A stretch of 13,692 nt of DNA from Deltaproteobacteria bacterium (GTDB lineage Bacteria; Desulfobacterota; Desulfobacteria; Desulfobacterales; ETH-SRB1). Each line of letters opens with the position of its first letter. The stretch's first letter is position 1. Made by a program: the position numbers and the translations under genes. Of the stretch, positions 7,700 through 13,692 are shown in pieces. Below the pieces are notes generated by a model that saw only the letters and a program-made list of their open reading frames with translations, had not been told where the DNA came from and did not search any database. The stretch is from assembly GCA_019309665.1 (NCBI GenBank), contig JAFDFV010000011.1, positions 1 to 13,692 on the forward strand. The letters run 5' to 3'.

Positions 7700-8593
7700 A
7701 TGGCAACGCTAAAAGATGTCTTAACCAAAATTGGTGCAGTAAAAAAGACAAAGCAGATTACAAAGGCTATGGGCATGGTAGCCACTTCAAAGCTTCGAGG
7801 CGCACAGCAAAATATGGATGGATTCAGGCCGTATGCAGGCAAGTTTGCTGAAGTCTTGGGGAGCCTTGCAGAAAAAGCAGGAGAAGGTGCGAGTCCCTTG
7901 CTTGTACCGCGTGAGGAAGTAAAAAAGATAAATATTGTTTTATGTACTTCTGACAGAGGGCTCTGCGGCGGTTTTAATGCGAATCTTATCGCGGCTGCCA
8001 AGAAATTTGTAAATGAACGCTCAGAGCAGGAAGTTGATATTTCCTTCACTAATTTTGGGAAAAAAGGGCGGGACTGGTGTCGTACAAATAAGATGGAGAT
8101 AGATTCGGAGAACTTAGGCATTGTTGGTGCCAAATTTGGCTTTAATGTTGCGCTGACTGCAGGCCAGAAGCTGATTGATGGATTTCTGGATGGCACATAT
8201 GATGAGATTTATGTTGTTTTTTCTGAATTTATAAGCACGGCAAGGCAGATTCCAACGGTTAAACAGATACTTCCTATTCCACCTATTGAAACTGCCGAAG
8301 AAGAGGAAGTTGATACTGTTAAACCATTTCTGGCAGAACATATTTGTGAGCCATCACCTAAAGAACTGCTTGGGGATTTGCTTCCAAGGCATGTTTATGT
8401 ACAAATATATAGCGGGTTACTGGAAACTTCTACTAGTGAGCATGCGGCGCGTATGGCTGCTATGGATAACGCAACTAGTGCATGTGATGATATGATATCT
8501 AGTCTTTCTCTGGCATATAATAAGGCCCGGCAGGCAGCAATTACAGCGGAATTAATGGATATAGTTGGTGGTGCCGAGGCTCTTAAAGGATAA
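7700..8593 (+). CDS. atpG: F-type ATP synthase subunit gamma (rotor shaft)
   Basis: This 297-residue gamma subunit has the two conserved end helices that form the central shaft. The N-terminal one contains KKTKQITKAMGMVATSKL; the C-terminal one ends AAITAELMDIVGGAEAL. The Rossmann-like middle carries the family motif SDRGLCGGFNANL (about residues 84-96). An acidic insert, TAEEEEVD (about residues 197-204), makes it a little longer than E. coli gamma (287). The ATG at 7700 has AAGGA (7689-7693) upstream. It transmits rotation between the c ring and the beta subunits. Confidence 0.97.
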   Translation: MATLKDVLTKIGAVKKTKQITKAMGMVATSKLRGAQQNMDGFRPYAGKFAEVLGSLAEKAGEGASPLLVPREEVKKINIVLCTSDRGLCGGFNANLIAAAKKFVNERSEQEVDISFTNFGKKGRDWCRTNKMEIDSENLGIVGAKFGFNVALTAGQKLIDGFLDGTYDEIYVVFSEFISTARQIPTVKQILPIPPIETAEEEEVDTVKPFLAEHICEPSPKELLGDLLPRHVYVQIYSGLLETSTSEHAARMAAMDNATSACDDMISSLSLAYNKARQAAITAELMDIVGGAEALKG

Positions 8594-8619
8594 GTAATTA
8601 GAATACCGCATTTAGTTAT

Positions 8620-8626
8620 AGGAGGT
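8620..8626 (+). promoter_or_regulatory. Strong Shine-Dalgarno sequence of atpD
   Basis: AGGAGGT, a full-length match to the anti-Shine-Dalgarno, sits six bases before the ATG at 8633. It is the strongest ribosome site in the operon and stands ahead of the gene needed in three copies per enzyme. It also fixes the start codon choice. Confidence 0.85.
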
Positions 8627-8632
8627 CTATAG

Positions 8633-10048
8633 ATGGGTGAAAATATAGGTAAAATTACGCAGGTTTTGGGGCCTGTTGTCGATGTGGAATTTGAGCAGGG
8701 TAAACTGCCTACAATTCTTACCGCACTTTTGATCACAAATCCCACTATTAGTGACGAACCTGATAATCTGGTTGTTGAGGTTGCTCAGCACCTGGGAGAC
8801 AATGTTGTTCGTACTATTGCTATGGATGTTACAGACGGACTAACGAGAGGACAATTAGTCAAGGATACCGGCAGACAGATTATGATGCCGGTGGGATCGG
8901 CAGGTTTGGGACGCGTTTTAAATGTTGTTGGACGGCCTGTTGATGGCTTGGGGCCAGTAAGCCAGGAAAAAATGTTGCCTATTCATCGTGAGGCACCAAA
9001 ATTTACAGAGCAGGATACAACAGTTCGAGTTCTTGAGACAGGTGTAAAGGTTATTGACTTGCTTGTACCATTCCCAAGAGGTGGTAAAATGGGAATGTTT
9101 GGTGGTGCAGGAGTCGGGAAAACTGTTATCATGATGGAAATGGTTCATAATATTGCTATGCAGCACGGTGGTATTTCAGTTTTTGCCGGTGTTGGAGAAA
9201 GAACCCGTGAAGGCAACGACCTTTACCATGAGATGAAAGATTCAGGAGTTCTTCCAAAAGCTGCATTGATATATGGTCAGATGACAGAACCGCCGGGAGC
9301 AAGAGCTCGTGTTGCGTTATCGGCTTTGACAGCGGCTGAATATTTCCGTGATGAAGAAGGTCAGGATGTGCTTATATTTATTGATAATATTTTCAGGTTT
9401 ACACAAGCAGGCTCCGAAGTGTCAGCACTTCTAGGCCGTATGCCGTCTGCTGTTGGTTATCAGCCCACTCTGGCAGTTGACCTTGGTGAACTACAGGAAC
9501 GTATTACATCTACCGATAAGGGTTCTATTACTGCTGTTCAATGCGTATATGTTCCTGCTGACGACTTGACAGACCCGGCGCCGGCAACAACTTTTGCTCA
9601 TCTTGACGGAACAGTTGTTTTATCAAGGCAGATTGTTGAGCTCGGTATATATCCAGCAGTTGATCCGCTTGATTCAACCTCCAGGATTCTTGATGCTGCT
9701 TATATTGGAGAAGAACACTATCAGGTAGCCCGTACGGTTCAGAATACACTTCAAAAATATAAAGAACTTCAGGATATCATCGCAATATTAGGTATGGACG
9801 AGTTGTCAGATGAAGACAAGCTTACAGTTGGTCGTGCCAGGAGAATTCAACGATTTTTGTCCCAGCCTTTCCATGTCGCTGAAGCTTTTACAGGTACTGC
9901 TGGTAAATACGTTAAAATAGAGGATAGTGTTAGAGCTTTTAAAGAAATTATTGAAGGAAAACATGATGCTGTTCCTGAGCAGGCTTTTTATATGGTTGGT
10001 GGCATAGAAGAAGTACTAGAAAAAGCCAAGAAGATGGCAGAAGCTTAA
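8633..10048 (+). CDS. atpD: F-type ATP synthase subunit beta (catalytic)
   Basis: This 471-residue catalytic subunit shows Walker A GGAGVGKT (residues 157-164, Lys163) and catalytic Glu189-Arg190 in GVGERTREG. Walker B is VLIFIDN with Asp251, followed by the FRFTQAGSEVSALLGRMPSA stretch. The C-terminal DELSDED segment is the DELSEED-loop equivalent that touches gamma. Nothing is truncated. It makes ATP from ADP and phosphate driven by rotation. The 39-bp gap to atpG holds its strong ribosome site. Confidence 0.98.
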   Translation: MGENIGKITQVLGPVVDVEFEQGKLPTILTALLITNPTISDEPDNLVVEVAQHLGDNVVRTIAMDVTDGLTRGQLVKDTGRQIMMPVGSAGLGRVLNVVGRPVDGLGPVSQEKMLPIHREAPKFTEQDTTVRVLETGVKVIDLLVPFPRGGKMGMFGGAGVGKTVIMMEMVHNIAMQHGGISVFAGVGERTREGNDLYHEMKDSGVLPKAALIYGQMTEPPGARARVALSALTAAEYFRDEEGQDVLIFIDNIFRFTQAGSEVSALLGRMPSAVGYQPTLAVDLGELQERITSTDKGSITAVQCVYVPADDLTDPAPATTFAHLDGTVVLSRQIVELGIYPAVDPLDSTSRILDAAYIGEEHYQVARTVQNTLQKYKELQDIIAILGMDELSDEDKLTVGRARRIQRFLSQPFHVAEAFTGTAGKYVKIEDSVRAFKEIIEGKHDAVPEQAFYMVGGIEEVLEKAKKMAEA

Positions 10049-10077
10049 TAATATTTAATATATATGAGGGTTAAAGT

Positions 10078-10494
10078 ATGGCTGGAAATATTAAATTAGA
10101 AGTTGTCACCCCAGAGAAATCTGTAGTTAGCGAGGATGCAAAGATAGTTGTTGCCCCTGGCAATCTTGGCGATTTTGGTGTACTAATAGGTCATACTCCA
10201 TTTTTGAGTACCCTTAAAGTTGGTTCACTTCGCTATATAGATGCTAACAATACTGAGAGATATGTTTTTATAAGTGGTGGGTTTGCTGAGACGCTTCCGG
10301 ATAAAGTTACAGTACTGGCTGAATCTGCTGAAAGAAGACGCGATATAGATGTTCAACGTGCAAAGACTTCTTTGGAACGTGCCCAGAAACGTCTGGCCGA
10401 TATATCAAAAAAAGAAGATTTTGATTTCATGAGAGCCAGAACAGCTCTTGAAAGAGCTTTGCACCGTCTGAAGCTTTCCGGCTCAAGAGCATAA
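10078..10494 (+). CDS. atpC: F-type ATP synthase subunit epsilon
   Basis: This 138-residue epsilon subunit has a beta-sandwich N-terminal domain (about residues 1-85) and a C-terminal helical hairpin rich in Arg/Lys/Glu (from about residue 88: RRRDIDVQRAKTSLERAQKR). Recognisable motifs are VTPEKSVVSEDAKIVVAPG, DFGVLIGHTPFLSTLK and ISGGFAE. It sits at the foot of gamma; in many bacteria the two-helix domain can inhibit ATP hydrolysis, and its presence here leaves that possible. GAGGG (10066-10070) precedes the ATG. It is the last gene before a clear terminator. Confidence 0.95.
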   Translation: MAGNIKLEVVTPEKSVVSEDAKIVVAPGNLGDFGVLIGHTPFLSTLKVGSLRYIDANNTERYVFISGGFAETLPDKVTVLAESAERRRDIDVQRAKTSLERAQKRLADISKKEDFDFMRARTALERALHRLKLSGSRA

Positions 10495-10570
10495 TAATAT
10501 TTGTTGTCTTTGGTAGTTATAACAAATTATCATTAATAACTATAAGATAATTTACTATATATATAAAGAA

Positions 10571-10608
10571 AAATGACAGATCATGTAAATGGTCTGTCAT
10601 TTTTTTTT
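10571..10608 (+). terminator. Intrinsic terminator of the ATP synthase operon
   Basis: A 12-bp stem, AAATGACAGATC (10571-10582) with GGTCTGTCATTT (10591-10602), encloses an 8-base loop with a single T-G wobble. It is followed by a run of T to 10608, the classic rho-independent form. It lies 76 bp after the atpC stop. The A-run before the stem means it could also fold on the opposite strand, but no gene converges from that side. Confidence 0.92.
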
Positions 10609-10665
10609 GAATAAATTTCCATTTGTTAATTGAGCTTGAATAAAGAATGTATTATAGGTAGAAAA

Positions 10666-11430
10666 ATGCGAACTGTTATTGATAATGTTGCTGCAGTAAT
10701 ACTTGCTGCCGGTATGGGTACCCGCATGAAATCAAACAAAGCCAAAGTGCTGCATGAAATTATTGGCAGACCTATGGTAACGTATATTGTGGAAACCGCA
10801 AGAACAGTTGTTGGGAATAATATCGTATTGGTGATTGGTAATCAGGCCGATAAAGTAAAAAGAATTGTATCTGAAGAAACTGATGTAATTTTTGCCATTC
10901 AGGAAAAGCAGTATGGAACTGGGCATGCGGTTTTATGCACACAACATTATATACCGGAACATTCAAATCAAATTGTTATTTTATGTGGTGATGTGCCATT
11001 AATTACTCCTAATACTATAATGAAACTTATAAATGATCATATCAAGGCAATGCGAGACATATCAATTTTGGCAGTTAAAGTTGATAATCCAAAAGGTTAT
11101 GGTAGAATTTTATTGGATGAAAATAGAAATGTTACTGGAATAGTTGAGGAAGCAGACGCAACAGAGGAACAAAAATCTATCAGGATGATTAATACAGGCA
11201 TTTACTGCATAAAAAAAGATTGTTTATTTGACTCATTAAAAAAGATTAAATCGGATAATGTTCAGGGTGAACTTTATCTTACTGATATTATTGGAATAGG
11301 GCATAGAGAAGGAAAAAACATTGGCGTACTGGTTGGCAGAGATATCGAAGAGTTTATTGGGGTCAATAATTGTGAAGATTTAAAAAAAGTTGAAATAATT
11401 ATGCGCAAAAGACTATGTAGCTCAAGGTAA
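10666..11430 (+). CDS. GlmU-like UDP-GlcNAc pyrophosphorylase, single domain
   Basis: This 254-residue nucleotidyltransferase corresponds to the N-terminal uridyltransferase half of GlmU (GlcNAc-1-P + UTP to UDP-GlcNAc + PPi). Active-site features line up with E. coli GlmU: LAAGMGTRM loop, Lys27 (Lys25), GTGHAV at 84-89, Asp109 in CGDVP (Asp105), Glu161 (Glu154), Asn176 in INTG (Asn169) and Asn234 in GVNN (Asn227). The usual Pro before the Lys (PKVLH) is Ala. The frame stops where GlmU would continue into the left-handed beta-helix acetyltransferase, and no such sequence follows. The ATG at 10666 is preferred because AGGT (10656-10659) precedes it; an upstream in-frame UUG at 10630 would add 12 residues but lacks a ribosome site. 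Substrate specificity is inferred. Confidence 0.85.
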   Translation: MRTVIDNVAAVILAAGMGTRMKSNKAKVLHEIIGRPMVTYIVETARTVVGNNIVLVIGNQADKVKRIVSEETDVIFAIQEKQYGTGHAVLCTQHYIPEHSNQIVILCGDVPLITPNTIMKLINDHIKAMRDISILAVKVDNPKGYGRILLDENRNVTGIVEEADATEEQKSIRMINTGIYCIKKDCLFDSLKKIKSDNVQGELYLTDIIGIGHREGKNIGVLVGRDIEEFIGVNNCEDLKKVEIIMRKRLCSSR

Positions 11431-11436
11431 AACGAC

Positions 11437-11464
11437 TTGACTTTAGTTTTAAATACAGTATAAA
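11437..11464 (+). promoter_or_regulatory. Sigma70-type promoter for the zapB-like/zapA pair
   Basis: TTGACT (11437-11442), a 16-base spacer and TATAAA (11459-11464) lie just after the glmU-like stop. Transcription would begin near 11471, only about a dozen bases before the UUG start at 11483, with GAGGTG as ribosome site. Confidence 0.6.
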
Positions 11465-11482
11465 TTATTATGAGGTGAAATA

Positions 11483-11722
11483 TTGGATAACGCAGTTATT
11501 TTACAACAATTTGAAGAAATAGAAAAAAAGATTGAGACATTAATTCAGGTTTGCAAATCGCATGAAGCAGCAAATTTTGAACTTAAAGAAAAAATTAAGG
11601 GATTAGACGAAGAGCTTCAAATTAAGGTTGAGGCTGAAAACAGTTATGCAAAAGAGAGAGATTTAGTCCGATCAAAGATTGATGGTATATTAGGCAAACT
11701 GGATGAAATTACAGAAACCTAA
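11483..11722 (+). CDS. Small ZapB-like coiled-coil protein upstream of zapA
   Basis: This 79-residue, highly charged protein has no membrane segment and is predicted to be almost entirely one coiled coil (heptad-like Leu/Ile/Val spacing, for example in FELKEKIKGLDEELQIKV). The C-terminal VRSKIDGILGKLDEI resembles the R-x-R/K-I-x-x-LL-x-x-L end of short coiled-coil proteins encoded beside zapA in many proteobacteria (ZapB/TIGR02449-like). By position and build it is a likely FtsZ-ring accessory, possibly binding ZapA, but coiled coils are poor evidence of homology. The start is UUG at 11483 with GAGGTG (11472-11477) five bases upstream. zapA follows after 48 bp. Confidence 0.7.
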   Translation: MDNAVILQQFEEIEKKIETLIQVCKSHEAANFELKEKIKGLDEELQIKVEAENSYAKERDLVRSKIDGILGKLDEITET

Positions 11723-11770
11723 TTTATAACCAGCAGAGATCGATAAAGTAAAGGCATAATACTTAATTCA

Positions 11771-12064
11771 TTGGAACAACTTGTAACAATAGATTTTTTT
11801 GGGCAATCATATACTTTTAAAACTGACTCGGAAGTTTTTAAAGCAGAAGAAGTTGCTGATTTCCTTGTAAAAGAAGTTAAGAAGGTAGAAAGTCAGCATC
11901 CAGTTAAAACTTTAGATGTTACAAAATTTACAATTTTAATTTTAGCTGCTTTGAATATAGCTAATGAAAATTTTGAAATTAAAAGAAATGATTCAGAGTT
12001 TATAAATGATATTTCTCAACGTTTAAATCGTATAATATGTATATTGGATGAATATATAGTATAA
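11771..12064 (+). CDS. zapA: ZapA, FtsZ-ring stabilising protein
   Basis: This 97-residue protein matches ZapA in size and order: a short N-terminal beta part (VTIDFFGQSYTFKTDSE), a middle helix (EVADFLVKEVKKVES) and a helix ending in LAALNIANE, the family signature. A C-terminal coiled coil for dimerisation completes it. ZapA binds FtsZ and bundles its filaments at midcell. The start is UUG at 11771, the only usable codon between the upstream stop (11744) and the conserved domain; the ribosome site is weak (AAAGG lies 17 bases away). The gene is followed by a 6S RNA gene, a neighbourhood also known from gammaproteobacteria. Confidence 0.92.
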   Translation: MEQLVTIDFFGQSYTFKTDSEVFKAEEVADFLVKEVKKVESQHPVKTLDVTKFTILILAALNIANENFEIKRNDSEFINDISQRLNRIICILDEYIV

Positions 12065-12121
12065 TGATTTGTATTTACAAGTTGAAATCAAATGAATAAG
12101 TTGCTTTTGCTAATTGTAGTT

Positions 12122-12303
12122 TATACCCCTGCCGTGTTCGTGTTTGGGAGACGTTTTTTGACCCAATAGCATTTTAAAGGGAGCTTTCTCTAGTTTTGGT
12201 GTGCATGTTCTGCTTGTACAGAAAAGCCTAAAGAAACTATAAGGCGCCCACCTTTTCAATTTGGTTCAAAGACCTCCCTCACGGCACTGTGGTAGGGGTT
12301 CCT
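12122..12303 (+). ncRNA. ssrS: 6S RNA, RNA polymerase regulator
   Basis: The ends form the 6S closing stem: ACCCCT (12125-12130) pairs with AGGGGT (12294-12299), and GCC/GTG-rich stretches continue it inward (CCGTGTTCGTG against CACGGCACTGTGG). The next GGGAG (12147-12151) faces CTCCC (12274-12278), as in the 6S stem bordering the central bubble. A right-hand segment TTGGTTCAAAGACC resembles the conserved GAACCAAGG/TTCAAGG region. The length, about 180 bases, is standard, and the place after zapA is a typical ssrS locus. 6S RNA mimics an open promoter and sequesters housekeeping RNA polymerase in stationary phase. Exact ends are estimated; no clear terminator hairpin or promoter box was found. 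Confidence 0.85.
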
Positions 12304-12398
12304 CTAAATTTGGAAGTTCTTGACCTTATATTTTTCTACCAATAATTCTATCCTATTTTCATCTCTTTAATTAATTTTTTTAACAAAATTATCGAAAA

Positions 12399-12613
12399 AT
12401 TGGACATCCTTCATTCACCAGTTTACACTTTTTTCAAAAAAGCGTGTATTATCGAATTGAATGCCGATGTCGAAACTGGAAATTTGAAATTAGGTAACGC
12501 ATCTACATCTTTAATTTTTCCAAATTTCCAATTTCTACTTTCAAATTTCACTGCCAAAATACAAGATCAACAAAGTGTAAACTACTTTTGACTTGTCGTG
12601 AAGGATGCCAAAA
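12399..12613. repeat. MITE-like inverted-repeat element
   Basis: This 215-bp non-coding element has nested inverted repeats. The outermost arms are TTGGACATCCTTCA (12400-12413) and TGAAGGATGCCAA (12599-12611), nearly perfect complements. A perfect 12-bp pair follows, AGTTTACACTTT (12420-12431) with AAAGTGTAAACT (12572-12583). An inner imperfect pair spans 12472-12494 and 12520-12542. The inner arms share the GGAAATTTGAAATT / CCAAATTTCCAATTTC motif with the element at 3125-3224. The whole could fold into one long cruciform or RNA hairpin. The form fits a non-autonomous transposon relative; no transposase is present, and a target-site duplication could not be firmly identified. A 63-codon open frame inside it is not a gene. 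Confidence 0.7.
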
Positions 12614-12695
12614 ATTGTTATTAGAATCAGGTCTGCGATAATATTTTGATTGTTTATTATTGATTCGATAGTTTTAGTAAACATGTATCAATGAA

Positions 12696-12724
12696 TTGCA
12701 GGCTGTTGTATCCGGCCATATTAT
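12696..12724 (+). promoter_or_regulatory. Candidate promoter of rny
   Basis: TTGCAG (12696-12701), a 17-base spacer and TATTAT (12719-12724) stand 57 bases before the rny ATG. Spacing is ideal, but each box has mismatches. The hairpin element between 6S RNA and this site makes a separate rny promoter likely. The rest of the gap, 12614-12695, shows nothing else recognisable. Confidence 0.45.
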
Positions 12725-12780
12725 TCTATTTGGGTGATTTTGTTGTATATTAAGTTTAAATCTTTCATGGGAGATTTATA

Positions 12781-13692
12781 ATGGATCTATATTATATAGT
12801 CCTAATAGGCTTAGTTTTCTTTATTATAGGCTTTGTCTTTGCTTATTGGATGAAAGGAAAAATGGTATTCGAGAAAATCAAGTCTGCTGAAGAAGAGGCT
12901 TTACGAATATTAAATGACGCTAAGCGTAAATCAGAGACTTTTTTAAAAGAAGCAAAGATTGAATCTAAAGGCATTCATTACAAGATGAAGGCTGAGTTTG
13001 ATGCAGAAACTAAAGAGACGCAAAGTGAATTGAAAAAAAGAGAGAATAGGTTGATACAAAAAGAGGAAAATATTGACCGTAAAATTGAACAATTTGAGCC
13101 AAGAGAACGGGACCTTGTTAGAAAAGAGAGGACATTGACCAAGAGAGAGGAAAACATTGAGCAAAGCAAGCTGAAATATAATGAATTGATCGAAGAGCAG
13201 AAATTCCAGCTTGAAAAGATTTCCGGTTTAACAGTAGCGCAGGCTAAGGAACTATTAATAAGGGCGATGGAGAACGAAGCGCGATACGAAGGTGCTAAAC
13301 TTATCAAGAGGATTGAAAATGAAGCAAAAGAAGAAGCAGACAAAAGAGCTAAAAAAATAATTGCAACTGCTATTCAAAGGTATGCCGGGGATTTTGTAGC
13401 TGAACGGACAGTTTCTGTTGTACAGTTGCCAAACGATGAGATGAAGGGACGAATAATAGGAAGAGAAGGGCGTAATATCCGTGCAATTGAAGCGGCAACA
13501 GGCATTGATCTCATTATTGACGACACTCCAGAGGCAGTTATTCTTTCTGGTTTTAATCCTGTAAGGCGAGAAGTCGCCAGGCTTTCTTTGATGAGATTAA
13601 TATCTGATGGCAGAATACATCCAGCTAGAATTGAAGATGTTGTAAAAAAGGTTGGCCAGGAAGTTGATTTGGTAATAAAGGAAGCAGGAGAA
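12781..13692 (+). CDS. rny: Ribonuclease Y (3' end outside window)
   Basis: 304 codons of a frame still open at the window edge encode the first part of RNase Y. An N-terminal membrane anchor (about residues 4-23) is followed by a long charged coiled coil rich in Lys and Glu (about 30-200), then a KH RNA-binding domain. The KH GxxG loop is GREG at residues 227-230, in GRIIGREGRNIRAIEAATG, followed by DDTPEAVILSGF. The catalytic HD domain lies beyond the window, so activity cannot be judged. RNase Y is a membrane-attached endoribonuclease that starts mRNA decay. GGGAG (12769-12773) precedes the ATG. The zapA - 6S - rny order fits Desulfobacterota-like genomes (inference from general knowledge). 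Confidence 0.95.
   Translation, partial: MDLYYIVLIGLVFFIIGFVFAYWMKGKMVFEKIKSAEEEALRILNDAKRKSETFLKEAKIESKGIHYKMKAEFDAETKETQSELKKRENRLIQKEENIDRKIEQFEPRERDLVRKERTLTKREENIEQSKLKYNELIEEQKFQLEKISGLTVAQAKELLIRAMENEARYEGAKLIKRIENEAKEEADKRAKKIIATAIQRYAGDFVAERTVSVVQLPNDEMKGRIIGREGRNIRAIEAATGIDLIIDDTPEAVILSGFNPVRREVARLSLMRLISDGRIHPARIEDVVKKVGQEVDLVIKEAGE

Noticed and set aside
7672..8196. 174-codon minus-strand open frame within atpG
   Set aside because: It is fully opposite the conserved gamma subunit gene, with no own promoter or homology recognised.
10514..10542. TAGTTAT / ATAACTA inverted repeat after atpC
   Set aside because: A 7-bp, AT-only-type stem with a 15-base loop is weak, and the strong terminator downstream already explains transcript ending.
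12400..12591. 63-codon + strand open frame
   Set aside because: It lies wholly within the inverted-repeat element and its translation is just repeat arms read through; there is no ribosome site.
12943..13343. Minus-strand open frames within rny
   Set aside because: They are Ser/Phe/Leu-rich products of reading the Lys/Glu-rich coiled-coil codons in reverse; not genes.
1..13692. tRNA, rRNA, CRISPR array, transposase, toxin-antitoxin or defence genes
   Set aside because: Both strands were read for these; no regular spaced repeats, tRNA-like cloverleaf or recognisable proteins of those kinds were seen.

Overview
This is a core housekeeping stretch from an AT-rich Gram-negative bacterium, most likely a sulfate-reducer-like member of the Desulfobacterota (former Deltaproteobacteria, Desulfobacterales-type). 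That assignment is inferred from three things. The ATP synthase cluster has the b'-b-delta-alpha-gamma-beta-epsilon order without a and c subunit genes. A zapA - 6S RNA - rny arrangement follows it. The mreC-mreD-mrdA-rodA wall-elongation genes stand directly upstream. All protein genes recognised are on the + strand.

Layout. Positions 1-4365 hold the cell-elongation (rod complex) genes: the 3' part of mreC, then mreD, mrdA (PBP2, UUG start) and rodA. A 100-bp hairpin repeat sits in the mrdA-rodA gap and starts right at the mrdA stop codon. A strong sigma70-type promoter (4399-4427) then opens the ATP synthase operon (4514-10494): b', b, delta, alpha, gamma, beta and epsilon, with overlapping stop/start codons from b' through alpha. 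It ends in a clear intrinsic terminator (10571-10608). Next comes a stand-alone uridyltransferase-type GlmU protein lacking the acetyltransferase domain. A promoter-led pair follows: a small ZapB-like coiled-coil protein and ZapA (both UUG starts). After these come a 6S RNA gene, a MITE-like inverted-repeat element, a candidate promoter, and the 5' part of rny (RNase Y), which runs off the window.

How they work together. MreC and MreD scaffold the PBP2/RodA synthase pair that lays down lateral-wall peptidoglycan. The GlmU-like enzyme would supply UDP-GlcNAc for the same pathway. ZapA and the ZapB-like protein act on the FtsZ ring. The ATP synthase genes give all of F1 plus the two b-type stalk subunits; the membrane a and c subunits must be encoded elsewhere. 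6S RNA and RNase Y are global RNA-level regulators.

No defence system, prophage, CRISPR array or clearly novel multi-gene system is visible. The less ordinary items are the two related hairpin elements, the Cys-substituted putative zinc site of PBP2, the single-domain GlmU, the b subunit with an extra N-terminal hydrophobic segment, and an orphan ribosome-binding site after rodA.
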